The position numbers and the translations under genes were made by a program. Shown here in pieces: positions 7,965 through 16,695 of a stretch of 64,000 nucleotides of DNA. Location: the NCBI RefSeq assembly GCF_024172125.1, contig NZ_JAMZEA010000010.1, positions 310,001 through 374,000 of the forward strand, given 5' to 3'. Source of the stretch: Actinomadura rupiterrae (lineage in GTDB: Bacteria; Actinomycetota; Actinomycetes; Streptosporangiales; Streptosporangiaceae). The notes under the pieces are model-generated. The model had not been told where the DNA came from, did not search any database, and saw only the letters and a program-made list of their open reading frames with translations. Positions within the stretch are counted from its first letter, which is position 1, and each line of letters starts with the position of its first letter.

Positions 7965-9383
7965 ATGTCCAATATGCAAAGCCCGGCGGAAACCGTCGCC
8001 GCCGGGCCGTTGACGTCCGAACCCCCGCGCCCGCCGGGCCCGCGTCGCGGTCTGGTGCTGTTCCTGGCGTGCGCCGCAACGGCGATGGTGGGCCTGGACA
8101 TCGCCATCGTGAACGTGGCCCTGCCCTCGATCCAGCGGGACCTGGCCTTCGGCCCGGGCGGGTTGCAGTGGGTCGTCGTCGCCTACGGCCTGCTGCTCGG
8201 CGGGTTCCTGCTGGTCGGCGGACGGACGACCGACCTGCTGGGACGCCGCCGCATCCTGCTCGCCGGACTCGCCCTGTTCACCGCCGCGTCGCTGGCGGCG
8301 GGCCTCGCCCGGCACGGCGGCGTGCTGATCGCGGCCCGCGGGCTCCAAGGGCTCGGCGGAGCCCTCACCACCCCGGCGGCCCTGTCGCTGTTGGCGGTCA
8401 CCTTCCCCGAGGGACGCGAGCGCAACCGGGCGCTCGGAATCTTCGGAGCGGTCGCCGGAGTCGGCGGGACGGTCGGCGTCGTCGCCGGAGGTCTCATCGC
8501 CGACGGTCCCGGCTGGCGGTGGGCGTTCTTCATCAACGTCCCCGTCGGTCTCGTGCTGGCGGCCCTCGCTCTCACCGGTCTCGCCGCCGACGGGCCGCGC
8601 GGACGCTCCGAGCGGCTCGACCTCGCGGGTGCGGGCACGGTCACCGGAGCATTGCTGCTCTTCGTCTACGCGCTCCACCACGCCTCCACGCACGGATGGA
8701 CCTCCGGCGGCACGCTGGCGTGGTTCGCGGCGTCCGGCGTGCTGGCGGCGGTGTTCGTGTGGTCGGAGAGGCGTTCACCGGCCCCGCTCGTCCCGCGACG
8801 GGCACTGCGGAGCCGCACGCTGGTCGCGGCCAACCTCACCGCGCTGCTCGCCTTCGGCGCGCTGTTCTCCTTCATCTTCCTCGGGTCGCTGCTGATGCAG
8901 CAGCGGCTCGGCTACTCGGCGACGCGCACGGGGCTGGCGTGGCTGGCCACCACGGCGTCCTCGTTCGGGGTCTCGTGGGCCGCCGGGCGCCTCGCCGCCG
9001 CCGTGGGCGTCCGCCGCCTGCTGGTCACCGGCCTGGTGCTGCTGACCGCCGGGATGCTTTGGCTCACCCGCGTCCCGGTCGGCGCGAGCTACCTCACCGA
9101 CCTGCTCCCGGCGTTCCTGGTCGCCGGGCTCGGCTTCGGGGTCTGCGCCCCGTCCCTCCAGATCGGCGCGCTGTCGGGCGTCACCGAAGCCGAAGCGGGA
9201 CTGGCCTCGGGGCTGCTGGAGACCACGCGCGAGATCGGCGGCGCGGCCGGCGTCGCCGCGGTCTCCACCGTCCTGGTCGCCGGGACGGGTCTGGGCGGCT
9301 TCCACACCGCGTTCGCCGCCATCGCCGTCCTCGCCGGTCTCGGTGCCGTCGTCGCCGCGACCGGCTTCCGCCGCGACTCCTGA
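7965..9383 (+). CDS. MFS drug-efflux-type transporter (DHA2, 14 TM)
   Basis: 472 residues starting MSNMQSPAET; GAGAGG lies 9 bases upstream and this start avoids a stretch without membrane character in the longer frame. It begins with LFLACAATAMVGLDIAIVNVALPSIQRDL, the motif D1 region of DHA2 pumps, then GGRTTDLLGRR (motif A) and GVAGVGGTVGVVAGGLIADGPGWRWAFFINVPVG (motif C region). About 14 hydrophobic spans give an H+-antiport drug exporter by family. Its ECF42-like promoter places it in the sigma/DGPF stress module. Substrate unknown. Confidence 0.93.
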   Translation: MSNMQSPAETVAAGPLTSEPPRPPGPRRGLVLFLACAATAMVGLDIAIVNVALPSIQRDLAFGPGGLQWVVVAYGLLLGGFLLVGGRTTDLLGRRRILLAGLALFTAASLAAGLARHGGVLIAARGLQGLGGALTTPAALSLLAVTFPEGRERNRALGIFGAVAGVGGTVGVVAGGLIADGPGWRWAFFINVPVGLVLAALALTGLAADGPRGRSERLDLAGAGTVTGALLLFVYALHHASTHGWTSGGTLAWFAASGVLAAVFVWSERRSPAPLVPRRALRSRTLVAANLTALLAFGALFSFIFLGSLLMQQRLGYSATRTGLAWLATTASSFGVSWAAGRLAAAVGVRRLLVTGLVLLTAGMLWLTRVPVGASYLTDLLPAFLVAGLGFGVCAPSLQIGALSGVTEAEAGLASGLLETTREIGGAAGVAAVSTVLVAGTGLGGFHTAFAAIAVLAGLGAVVAATGFRRDS

Positions 9384-9391
9384 ACGCCCGT

Positions 9392-9435
9392 CCGCCGCGC
9401 CGGGCCAGGCAGTGAAGCCCGGCCCGGCGCGGCGG
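9392..9435. terminator. Bidirectional hairpin between convergent genes
   Basis: Perfect 15-base arms, CCGCCGCGCCGGGCC at 9392-9406 and its complement at 9421-9435, with a 14-base loop. It lies 8 bases after the MFS stop and 18 bases after the end of the CHAP gene, so it can serve both. Confidence 0.8.
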
Positions 9436-9452
9436 CAGGGCCGGGCTCTCGC

Positions 9453-10262
9453 TCAGAAGTGGAGCATCCACTGGAAGTCGGTGTCGGCGTCGCTCACGTG
9501 CATGTGGGAGCGCGTCCCGTAGGCGAGGGGGTTGTTCCAGTTGTACTCCTCGACGTCGAACGACCCGTCGGAGTAGACGCGGTTCACGTAGGCGACGTGC
9601 CCGACCTTGTGGACGTCGTTGACGGCGATGGAACCGACCGTCGCCGTCTTGTCGACCGCCACGCCGACCCTGCGCGCGGCGTCGTCCCACGTGCCCGCGT
9701 TGCCCCAGGTCGTCTTCCAGGAGTTGCTGAAGTTCGGGACGCCCAGCCGGCTGGCGACGCGCCAGGCGGCGAAGGCCGTGCAGTTGTTCTGCGCGAAACC
9801 GCGCGGGTTGCCGTCATAGTCGTTGACCGGTGTCTGGCCGCCGGACGAGCCGAGGAACTGGTGGGAGGCGTTGTTGTTCTTCAGCGTGGTGTTGAGGTTG
9901 CCGGACGCGCCGGGCGCGAAGTCCTGGCTGGCCCCCGCGTAGTTGCTGTTGTAGTAGACGCGCACGGTGTACCCGGTGCGGTTCCACACCGACGCGGCGT
10001 TGTTCTTCACGCAAAGGCCCTGCCCGGCGCCGGGGCCCTTGAAGTCGTAGCAGGACGGCTGGACCGTTCCGTAGTCGCCGACCGATCCGGTGAAGTCGGA
10101 GACCGAACCGGCCTCGTTGCTGTTGTAGTAGTAACAGAACTCACCGCTGTCGCAGACCCCGTCGCGGGAGGCCGCGGACGCGGGCGAAACGGAAGCCAGC
10201 AGGGGAGCGGTCAGCGCCAGGGCCGAACCGGCGAGGGCCAGTGTTCTGCGGGGGAACGGCAT
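9453..10262 (-). CDS. Secreted two-domain protein: I36-like repeats plus CHAP amidase
   Basis: 269 residues. A Sec signal peptide ends near ASA-A at residue 30-31. Residues about 33-125 resemble the peptidase-inhibitor I36 beta/gamma-crystallin-like fold in two similar halves (GEFCYYYNSNEAGSVSDFTG and YTVRVYYNSNYAGASQDFAP), with paired cysteines. Residues about 150-269 are a CHAP domain: catalytic Cys161 in NNCTAFAAWR, His222 in GHVAYVNRV and the acidic/Asn partner in VEEYNW. CHAP enzymes cut peptidoglycan cross-links or act as amidases. The crystallin-like part may bind cell wall or protect the enzyme. Monocistronic, with a shared terminator. The cell-wall target is inference. Confidence 0.9.
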   Translation of the reverse strand: MPFPRRTLALAGSALALTAPLLASVSPASAASRDGVCDSGEFCYYYNSNEAGSVSDFTGSVGDYGTVQPSCYDFKGPGAGQGLCVKNNAASVWNRTGYTVRVYYNSNYAGASQDFAPGASGNLNTTLKNNNASHQFLGSSGGQTPVNDYDGNPRGFAQNNCTAFAAWRVASRLGVPNFSNSWKTTWGNAGTWDDAARRVGVAVDKTATVGSIAVNDVHKVGHVAYVNRVYSDGSFDVEEYNWNNPLAYGTRSHMHVSDADTDFQWMLHF

Positions 10263-10526
10263 GTCTTCCTCTTTCGCGAAGTGAGCGGGGGGCCTACGGG
10301 CTCCGCACGCGCTGCTCCTCCCAGGTCGGGGGCGGACCCGTCACGTTCAAGATCCGCCGCGAACCGCCCCCGGGCAACCCCCGTATCTCCCGCCCTTCAC
10401 GCCGTCCGTCCGGCCGAAGTATCGGCGGTGTCGAAGCGGACGTGTCGGCCGTCCGGAAGGTGCGTGATTGATGGTGGTTCGGGCGAACCGGCTGCGGGCC
10501 GGACGGACGGGTGAGACCCTGCGCCT

Positions 10527-12875
10527 GTGACGCAACGCAGCGCTGATGTGACGCAGTGGGGATGGGTCCGGCCGGTGGCGCGGCATGAGAGCACCGCCTT
10601 CGTCGGCCGCGCGGCGGAGCTGGAGGCGGTCGCCCGGGCCGTCACGCGCGCCCGCGTCATCACCCTCACCGGGCCGGGCGGCGTGGGCAAGACCCGGATC
10701 GCCCTGCGCGCCGCGCAGCAGCTGGACGGCGAGTTCCCCGACGGCGTGAGCATCGCCGAGCTGAGCGGCCTGCGCGACCCCGAGTTCCTGCCCAACACCG
10801 TCGCGTCCGCGGTGGGCCTGCCGGAGAACGCGGCGCAGCACCCGATGGACCAGCTGCTGGAGTACTTCGCCGACCGGCGCGCGCTGCTGGTGCTGGACAC
10901 CTGCGAGCACCTGGTCGAGGCCTTGGCGGTGTTCGCCGACATCCTGGTGAGCCACTCGGCCGGCCTGGTGCTGATGCTGACCAGCCGGCAGCCCGTGGCG
11001 CTGCCGGGGGAGTGCGTGCTGCAGATCCCGCCTATGCCCCGTCCCGGGGCCGGCGCCGACGAGACCACGAGCGACACCGTCGCGCTGTTCGTGGCGCGCG
11101 CTCAGGCCGCCCGTCCCTCGTTCGTCCTGTGCGCCGACAACCGCGCCGAGGTCATCGCGGTGTGCCGGCGCCTGGACGGCATCCCGCTGGCCATCGAGCT
11201 GGCGGCCGTGCGGCTGCGGACGATGCCGCTGGACCAGATCCTGCGGCGGCTGGACGACCGGTTCCAGGCCCTCGCCGGCGCCCGGCTCGCCCAGGCCCGC
11301 CACAAGACGCTCCGCGCGACCATCGAGTGGAGCCACGACCTGTGCACCGAGGACGAGCGGGAGCTGTGGGCGCGGCTGTCGGTGTTCGCCGGCGGCTTCA
11401 CCCTGGCCGCGGTCGAGGAGGTCTGCGCGGGCGCCGAGCTGGCCGGACTGGACGTGGTCGACCTGCTGATGTCGCTGGTGGACAAGTCGGTCGTGCAGTG
11501 CGGCGACGGCGTGGCCGAAGCGCGCTACCACCTGCTGGACAGCATCCGCGAGTACGGCGCCGAACGCCTGGAGGAGGACGGCCGCGTCGAGCTGTACGCG
11601 CGGCGCCACCAGGAGTTCTTCGCCCGGATGGCCGTCCGCGCGGGGCAGGAGTGGTTCGGCGACCACCAGGTCGAGTGGGGCGACCGGCTGGCCGCCGACA
11701 TCGACAACTTCCGCGTCGCGATGGACTTCGCCGCCGCCCACCCCGGGGACGAGGCGGTGCTGCGGATGGTGAACGGGCTGTGGGGGCTCTGGCAGGGCAA
11801 GAGCAGGCTCACCGAGGGCCGCCGCTGGATCGACAAGGCGCTGGACGCCGAGTCCGCGCCGACGATCGAGCACGGCAAGGCCGTCTGGCTCAGCGCCTAC
11901 TACGGAACGCTCCAGTCCGCGCCCGACAGCCGCGAGATGGTCCGCCGCTGCCGGACGGTCGCCGAGCACCTGGACGACGACTTCCTCCGGGCCCGCGCCG
12001 CCGCGGCCGAGGCCTTCGCGATGATCATCTGGGGCGGGGACGTCGCGTCCACGATGGACGCCTACCGCGCGGCGCGCGAACAGCTGAGGGCGCGCCACGA
12101 CCTGTTCCCGCTGGCGGTCGGCTACAGCCAGACTTCCGCGTTCCTGGCCGGCCACGGCGAACCGGCCCGGGCGCTGCGGGAAGTGGAGGAGGGGCTGCGG
12201 GAGCTGGCGCACATCCCGCAGGAGCGGTGGGTGCGCAACTACCTGCTCATCATGCAGGTGCTGTGCCTGTGGGCCACCGGGGAGCTGGACCGGGCCCGCG
12301 AGCTCAGCGAGACGCTCCTGCTGTCGGCGCTGGAGCAGGGCGAGACGATGGGCGTCGCCGCGGTGGTGGAGTACCTGTCCTGGATCGCCGCCGACAAGGA
12401 CGAGGACGAGCTCGCGGCCACCCTGCTCGGCGGCGCCGGAGCCCTGTGGCGCCAGGTCGGCACCCGCCTCTGGGGCGAGGAGGGGCTCATCGGCCTGCAC
12501 ACCGCCATCGAGAACCGCCTGATGCTCAAGCTCGGTGGTGAGCGCTTCACCCAGACCTACGGACGCGGCGCCGCGCTTCCGCTCGACCAGCTGATCAACC
12601 TGGCCGGGGGACACGCCCCGCACCCGTCCTCCGCGGCCGTCCCCGCCGCGAGGACCGAGGACGGCAGCCCCCTCGGACCGCTCACCCCGCGCGAACGCGA
12701 GGTCGCCCGGCTCGTCGCCGAAGGACTGACCAACCGCCAGATCGCCGAATGCCTGGTCATCTCCAAGCGCACCGCCGACGCGCACGTCGAGCACATCCTG
12801 AGCAAGCTCGGCTTCAACTCCCGCGTCCAGGTCGCCGCGATGCTCAGCTCGGTCAAGGAAGACCAGCCCTCCTGA
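10527..12875 (+). CDS. Large ATP-binding LuxR-family regulator
   Basis: 782 residues from GTG (another GTG at 10551 is possible). An NB-ARC/AAA-type ATPase near the N-terminus has the P-loop GPGGVGKTR at about residue 49 and a Walker B-like ALLVLDTCEHL. A central helical repeat region follows (HPGDEAVLRMVNGLWGLW, ATGELDRARELSETLL). The C-terminus is a LuxR helix-turn-helix (LTPREREVARLVAEGLTNRQ, about 719-772). This STAND architecture integrates a ligand signal with ATP binding. Neighbours on both sides point away or converge, so its targets are not evident. A 6-base hairpin (ACGGCC/GGCCGT, 12875-12897) separates it from the convergent MBL gene. Confidence 0.93.
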   Translation: MTQRSADVTQWGWVRPVARHESTAFVGRAAELEAVARAVTRARVITLTGPGGVGKTRIALRAAQQLDGEFPDGVSIAELSGLRDPEFLPNTVASAVGLPENAAQHPMDQLLEYFADRRALLVLDTCEHLVEALAVFADILVSHSAGLVLMLTSRQPVALPGECVLQIPPMPRPGAGADETTSDTVALFVARAQAARPSFVLCADNRAEVIAVCRRLDGIPLAIELAAVRLRTMPLDQILRRLDDRFQALAGARLAQARHKTLRATIEWSHDLCTEDERELWARLSVFAGGFTLAAVEEVCAGAELAGLDVVDLLMSLVDKSVVQCGDGVAEARYHLLDSIREYGAERLEEDGRVELYARRHQEFFARMAVRAGQEWFGDHQVEWGDRLAADIDNFRVAMDFAAAHPGDEAVLRMVNGLWGLWQGKSRLTEGRRWIDKALDAESAPTIEHGKAVWLSAYYGTLQSAPDSREMVRRCRTVAEHLDDDFLRARAAAAEAFAMIIWGGDVASTMDAYRAAREQLRARHDLFPLAVGYSQTSAFLAGHGEPARALREVEEGLRELAHIPQERWVRNYLLIMQVLCLWATGELDRARELSETLLLSALEQGETMGVAAVVEYLSWIAADKDEDELAATLLGGAGALWRQVGTRLWGEEGLIGLHTAIENRLMLKLGGERFTQTYGRGAALPLDQLINLAGGHAPHPSSAAVPAARTEDGSPLGPLTPREREVARLVAEGLTNRQIAECLVISKRTADAHVEHILSKLGFNSRVQVAAMLSSVKEDQPS

Positions 12876-12897
12876 CGGCCCGGGTCCGGTAGGCCGT

Positions 12898-13536
12898 TCA
12901 CAGCGTGAGGGCGTCTCCCGCAGGGACGATCGTCAGCGGAACCCGGGTCAGCCCCTCGGGGCTCAGGAACCGCGCCGCCGACTGCTGGCCGAGGTCGCTG
13001 AGCATGAGTTCGTGGATCTGGACGAGCCGGTCGGGCGCCACCTCCCGCACGTAGTCGACCGCCTCGCCGAACTTGGTCCACGGTCCGCTGGTGGGCAGCA
13101 GGAGCGTGCCGACCGGCGCGTCCGGGACGTGGTAGGCGTCGCCCGGGTGGTACAGCCCGCCGTCCACCAGGTAACCGACATTGCTGACGCGCGGGATGTC
13201 GCGGTGGATCGCCGCATGCAACTCGCCGAACACCGCGACGTCGAAACCGCCCACCTGGAACTCGTCCCCGGCCGCGACCGCGGTGACCTGCCCGCGCCGC
13301 GCCGACCAGCGGTCGACGACGCTCGCCGGCCCGTACACCCGCAGCTCGGGACGGGCCTCCAGCTCCCGGGCGAGGAGGTCTTCGTCGAAGTGGTCGAAGT
13401 GCTCATGGGTGATCAGGACCGCCTCGGCCGCGGCCACCGCGTCGGCGGCGTCCGGGGTGAGCGTCCCCGGGTCGATGACGATGCGTCCGTCACCCACGAG
13501 CGAGACGCAGGCGTGCGCGTGCTTGATGAGCTGCAT
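12898..13536 (-). CDS. MBL-fold metallo-hydrolase
   Basis: 212 residues starting MQLIKHAHACVSLVGDGRIV; the longer frame to 13575 would cross the promoter palindrome. THEHFDHFDED supplies the H-x-H-x-D-H metal ligands, with further metal-binding positions in GELHAAIH and LYHPGDAYHV. It belongs to the UlaG/YcjY-like group of small zinc-dependent beta-lactamase-fold hydrolases that act on esters, lactones or phosphodiesters. It is divergent from a MarR gene, with a palindrome between them, so MarR probably controls it. Substrate unknown. Confidence 0.9.
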   Translation of the reverse strand: MQLIKHAHACVSLVGDGRIVIDPGTLTPDAADAVAAAEAVLITHEHFDHFDEDLLARELEARPELRVYGPASVVDRWSARRGQVTAVAAGDEFQVGGFDVAVFGELHAAIHRDIPRVSNVGYLVDGGLYHPGDAYHVPDAPVGTLLLPTSGPWTKFGEAVDYVREVAPDRLVQIHELMLSDLGQQSAARFLSPEGLTRVPLTIVPAGDALTL

Positions 13537-13551
13537 TCGATCCCCGGCTTC

Positions 13552-13567
13552 TACAGGAAAATCTGTA
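13552..13567. promoter_or_regulatory. Palindromic operator between MBL and MarR genes
   Basis: TACAG-N6-CTGTA at 13552-13567, in the 64-base divergent promoter region. The size and position suit a MarR dimer regulating both genes. No experimental support is visible. Confidence 0.55.
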
Positions 13568-13600
13568 CAGCTCACCCTACATACTTGCTAGCCTGGCCCG

Positions 13601-14077
13601 GTGAACAACACGCCTCCGCCCGTGGAGCTGGCCGCCCATCTGCGAGCTGCGGTCTCCGCCCTGGTGCGCAGTACGCGCTCGGTCGACCGGCTTCCCGCCG
13701 TCCCGGCGGCCGTCCTGGACCTCCTCGACACCCGCGGCCCGATGACCACCGCCGACCTGGCCGCCGCCCGCGGCGTCCGCCACCAGACGATGGCCGCGAC
13801 CGTCAAGGAACTGGCCGACGCCCGCCTCATCTCCCCCGCGCCCGACCCGTTCGACGCCCGCAAGAAGGTCCTGACCCTCACCGACGCGGGACATATCGCC
13901 CTGGACGCGGACCGCCGGCAGCGCATCGCCGTCCTGGCCGAAACCCTGTCCGCCGTCCTGGACGACAGCGAACGGAACATCCTGGACCAGGCCCTGCCCC
14001 TCATCGACCGAATAGCCGAATCCGTGGCCCGCGACCACCCACCCGCCCCCTCCCCGCTCACCGGCCCCTGGCAGTGA
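13601..14077 (+). CDS. MarR-family regulator
   Basis: 158 residues from GTG. Winged helix: LLDTRGPMTTADLAAARGVRHQTMAATVKELADARLI is the helix-turn-helix region, and DPFDARKKVLTLTDAG is the beta wing. Flanking helices form the dimer interface. It is divergent from the MBL-fold hydrolase across a short region with a palindrome, the usual arrangement for a repressor and its target. Its stop codon overlaps the first base of the 32-base palindrome of the next MarR gene. Confidence 0.92.
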   Translation: MNNTPPPVELAAHLRAAVSALVRSTRSVDRLPAVPAAVLDLLDTRGPMTTADLAAARGVRHQTMAATVKELADARLISPAPDPFDARKKVLTLTDAGHIALDADRRQRIAVLAETLSAVLDDSERNILDQALPLIDRIAESVARDHPPAPSPLTGPWQ

Positions 14078-14108
14078 TGTAACAGCACTTATATAAGTGC
14101 TGTTACAT
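14077..14108. promoter_or_regulatory. Perfect 32-base palindrome, MarR operator
   Basis: Half-site ATGTAACAGCACTTAT at 14077-14092 followed directly by its exact complement at 14093-14108, with no gap and no mismatch. It ends 8 bases before the ATG of the second MarR gene. The AT-rich centre (TTATATAA) can act as a -10 box. This is a very strong candidate for an autoregulatory operator. Confidence 0.8.
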
Positions 14109-14116
14109 TAGCTTCC

Positions 14117-14605
14117 ATGAGCGCTGATCCGACCGAGCACGCCCACTGGCGTCCGCTGTGGCGACTCCAGGACGCCATGGACGCCGACATCGCCCGCCTC
14201 TACACCGAGGCCGGGATCGAGGGCCTCAAGCCGAGCTACGTCAAGGAGCTCATCCGCCTCCACCTGCGCGGCCCCATGACCATCGCCGAACTGGCCCGAT
14301 CGGTGGACCTGACGCATTCCGCCGCGAGCCAGAAGGTGGCCGCGATGCGCGCCGCCGGCTTCGTCACCACCGGCGCCGGCCCGGACGGCCGCAGCAAGCA
14401 GGTCATGCTGACCGACCGCACCCGCGCCATCGCCGACCGGCTGGCCGCCGAGTGGCGCGCCACCGAGGACACGGTCGCCGAACTCGAAGCCGAGCTGCCC
14501 TACCCGCTCACCCGCGTCGTCGCCGACATCGAGGCCGCCCTGGCCCGCCGCAGCTTCCACGACCGCATCGCCGACCGCCTGACCCAGGACCCCGCGTGGC
14601 AGTAA
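14117..14605 (+). CDS. MarR-family regulator with perfect palindromic operator
   Basis: 162 residues from ATG. The helix-turn-helix is GPMTIAELARSVDLTHSAAS-QKVAAMRAAGFV and the wing is TTGAGPDGRSKQVMLTD. Helical flanks are of normal MarR length. A perfect 32-base palindrome covers the promoter, so self-repression is likely. A truncated MFS gene starts at GTG 14596 inside the last codons, showing that this was once a regulator/pump operon. The pump is now broken, and the regulator seems intact. Confidence 0.92.
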   Translation: MSADPTEHAHWRPLWRLQDAMDADIARLYTEAGIEGLKPSYVKELIRLHLRGPMTIAELARSVDLTHSAASQKVAAMRAAGFVTTGAGPDGRSKQVMLTDRTRAIADRLAAEWRATEDTVAELEAELPYPLTRVVADIEAALARRSFHDRIADRLTQDPAWQ

Positions 14606-15000
14606 CGTCCGCGCTCCTGGACGCCACCCCCTTACGCACCTCGCCGCACTTCCGCCGCCTCTGGCTCGGCCAAACAACATCCGCCCTAGGCACCCAAACA
14701 ACCCAGGTCGCCGTGCTGTATCAGCTATGGCAGGCGACCAGCAGCCCGATCTGGACGGGTACGGCCGGCCTGGCCCAAGCCGTCCCGCTGATCGCCCTCG
14801 GTGGACCGCCGTCCGGCTTCGCGTGCAGCCCCGACGTTGGCTGGCGGGCAGGCGCGTCGGACGCGCCCGGACGGGCGTGGCGCTGGCCTGTCGACGGGGT
14901 CGTCTGCGAGGACGCCCGGCACCGGCCAGCCCGCACCCGGCGGAGTGCGGGCCGGCGTCGTCTGCGTCTTGGGCTCCGGCGGCTGCAGCCGCGTCAGTAG
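14596..15000 (+). pseudogene. Truncated MFS transporter (5' fragment only)
   Basis: From GTG 14596 the frame reads SALLDATPLRTSPHFRRLWL, then GQTTSALGTQTTQVAVLYQL and GTAGLAQAVPLIALGG. This is the start of an enterobactin-exporter-like (MFS_3) pump through the first two membrane spans. After about 14810 the family match ends at the point where motif A should be, and a low-complexity tail runs to a stop at 15000. About 330 residues of a normal transporter are missing. A deletion or recombination joined the fragment to the end of the convergent zinc-ribbon gene. Confidence 0.7.
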
Positions 15001-15260
15001 AGCGGCGGGACGGGTGAGCCGCCGGGGAACGCCTTGCCGGAGGCGCCGCAGGCGGGGCATCCCGGGTCGATCCAGGGCGGCTGGCTGGGCAGCCCATAGT
15101 GGTACCAGGCGGTATGGGAGTCCCTTTCGCGCGTCTCGAAGACCTGCTCCCAGCTCCAGACGCAGCGCCGGCAGTGGAAGCGCCACCTTTCGCTGCTGAC
15201 ATGAACGTCCTCGACGCCCATGGCGTCCTCCGCATCGTCCAAACGTGAATGGATGCGCAT
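14994..15260 (-). CDS. Small zinc-ribbon protein, function unknown
   Basis: 88 residues starting MRIHSRLDDAEDAMGVEDVH; MGVED at 15221 is an alternative start. Two CxxC pairs (FHCRRCVWSWEQVF and DPGCPACGASGKAF) make a probable zinc ribbon, with YHYGLP between them. Proteins of this pattern are common as short unknown genes in actinomycetes. The 3' end overlaps the tail of the truncated MFS frame by a few bases. I cannot assign a function. Confidence 0.6.
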   Translation of the reverse strand: MRIHSRLDDAEDAMGVEDVHVSSERWRFHCRRCVWSWEQVFETRERDSHTAWYHYGLPSQPPWIDPGCPACGASGKAFPGGSPVPPLY

Positions 15261-15297
15261 GCGGCAGGCAGGGGATGAGCCCGCCGCCGAAGGACGG

Positions 15298-15681
15298 TCA
15301 CGTGCGGGAGACGCCCAGGGTGATGAGAACGTCGGTGCCGCGCGTGGCCGGCACCGCGATGGCGGCGCGAGGTTCCGGAAGCGGAACGGACTCGCTGATA
15401 AGCGCGCGAGGAAGCCGGGCGCTTCCGGGACGTCCCGGTTCAACCCGGGCAGGCCTCACCGCGGACGCGTCGCCGTGACCGCTAGGACCGTCGTCCTCGT
15501 CCCCGCAACCGGGCGAGGCGGTGTGCACGGCCGCCGGCTGGGCCGCCGGCGCGGCGGTGGCGACGTCGGTATGCACGGCCAGCGCCGTGACCAGCGACAG
15601 CAGCACGAGCAGCACCAGACCCGACGGCCGGGTGGACGCCTTCGTGAACCGCGCTGCTCGCACCCCACGACAATACATCAC
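15298..15681 (-). CDS. Small secreted or membrane-anchored protein, unknown
   Basis: About 127 residues from GTG 15681 or ATG 15678. One hydrophobic segment (SGLVLLVLLSLVTALAVHTD, about 19-38) follows a basic N-terminus (RGVRAARFTKASTR), so it is a signal peptide or anchor. The rest is Pro/Ala/Gly-rich without a recognised domain. The call rests on length, strand agreement with the zinc-ribbon gene and the plausible signal, and no family is recognised. It may not be expressed. Confidence 0.4.
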   Translation of the reverse strand: MMYCRGVRAARFTKASTRPSGLVLLVLLSLVTALAVHTDVATAAPAAQPAAVHTASPGCGDEDDGPSGHGDASAVRPARVEPGRPGSARLPRALISESVPLPEPRAAIAVPATRGTDVLITLGVSRT

Positions 15682-15816
15682 TCTGGGTGACGAGGACGCT
15701 GCGAATAGTCACCACTATCTCTTGGGTGAGGCCGTAGCTGAACTTGCGGTCGCGCTCGGTCCCAGCGCTGGCACGGGGCAGAGCGATCTCGCAAGGTTCG
15801 ACGACCTCTCGATCGC

Positions 15817-16695
15817 CTAGCTGTTCTGGCTCCGGGAGGGCGAGGCGGTCGCTGTCTCGCCGGACGGGCCGTAGGCGAGGTCGAGGAGCGTCATCTTGTC
15901 GTGGTCCGGGCTGCCCGGCGGCGCCATGTAGATGACGAGGCGCTGGCCTTGAGCGCGGTTGAGGGTGAGCCCCTCGTGCGAGAGCGTCATCGTGCCGACT
16001 TCCGGGTGCCGGAGCGTTTTCTCGCCGACGCCGATCGTGTGCACCTCGTACCGCTCCCAGAGCCGGCCGAAGTCGGGGCTCTTGACGATCAGCTCACCGA
16101 CGAGCGCGGCGAGATCCGGGGCATCGGGATCGCTGCCGGCGATGGCCCGCAACTGGGCGACGCACGCCTTGGCCTTCTGCTCCCAGTCCACCCAAAGCTC
16201 GCGGGCGGCGGGGTGCAGGAAGATGTACCGAACGGTGTTCCGCTGCCGCTCCGGCCAGTCGGCGATGCCGTGGAGCAGCCGCAGCCCGCCGGGATTGGCC
16301 GCCAGCAGGTCGTTGGTGCGGCTCACGACGTACGCCGGGTTGGGCCGGAGCGTCTCCAGAAGCTGGGTGACGGTCGGACGGACGCGCCGTGACGGCAGGG
16401 GCCGGGGCTCGGGCGCACGCCGCGCCGCGCGCGCCGCCAGCTCGCGCAGGAAGCCGCTCTCCTCCCGGCCGAGGCGGAGCGCCTCGGCCAGCGCCTCGAC
16501 CACCGAAGGGCTCGGACGGGCCTCCTTGCCTCGTTCCAAACGGATGTAGTAGTCGATGCTCACACCGGCCAGCGCCGCCACCTCCTCCCGGCGCAGACCC
16601 GGCGTCCGGCGCGTGCCGGTTCCGGCGGGCAGCCCGACGTCCGCCGGGCGCAGGTTGCCCCGGCGAGCCCGCAGGAACTTCCCGAACTCGGTCAT
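15817..16695 (-). CDS. XRE-family regulator of the MmyB type
   Basis: 292 residues starting MTEFGKFLRARRGNLRPADV. The N-terminal helix-turn-helix carries TPGLRREEVAALAGVSIDYY and IRLERGKEARPSPSVVEALA. The C-terminal MmyB-like ligand-binding domain follows (NPAYVVSRTNDLLAANPGGL, VRYIFLHPAARELWVDWE, RLVIYMAPPGSPDHDKMTLL). In this family the C-terminal PAS-like domain binds a fatty acid or similar small molecule. It is divergent from an MFS gene 126 bases away, its likely target. Confidence 0.94.
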   Translation of the reverse strand: MTEFGKFLRARRGNLRPADVGLPAGTGTRRTPGLRREEVAALAGVSIDYYIRLERGKEARPSPSVVEALAEALRLGREESGFLRELAARAARRAPEPRPLPSRRVRPTVTQLLETLRPNPAYVVSRTNDLLAANPGGLRLLHGIADWPERQRNTVRYIFLHPAARELWVDWEQKAKACVAQLRAIAGSDPDAPDLAALVGELIVKSPDFGRLWERYEVHTIGVGEKTLRHPEVGTMTLSHEGLTLNRAQGQRLVIYMAPPGSPDHDKMTLLDLAYGPSGETATASPSRSQNS

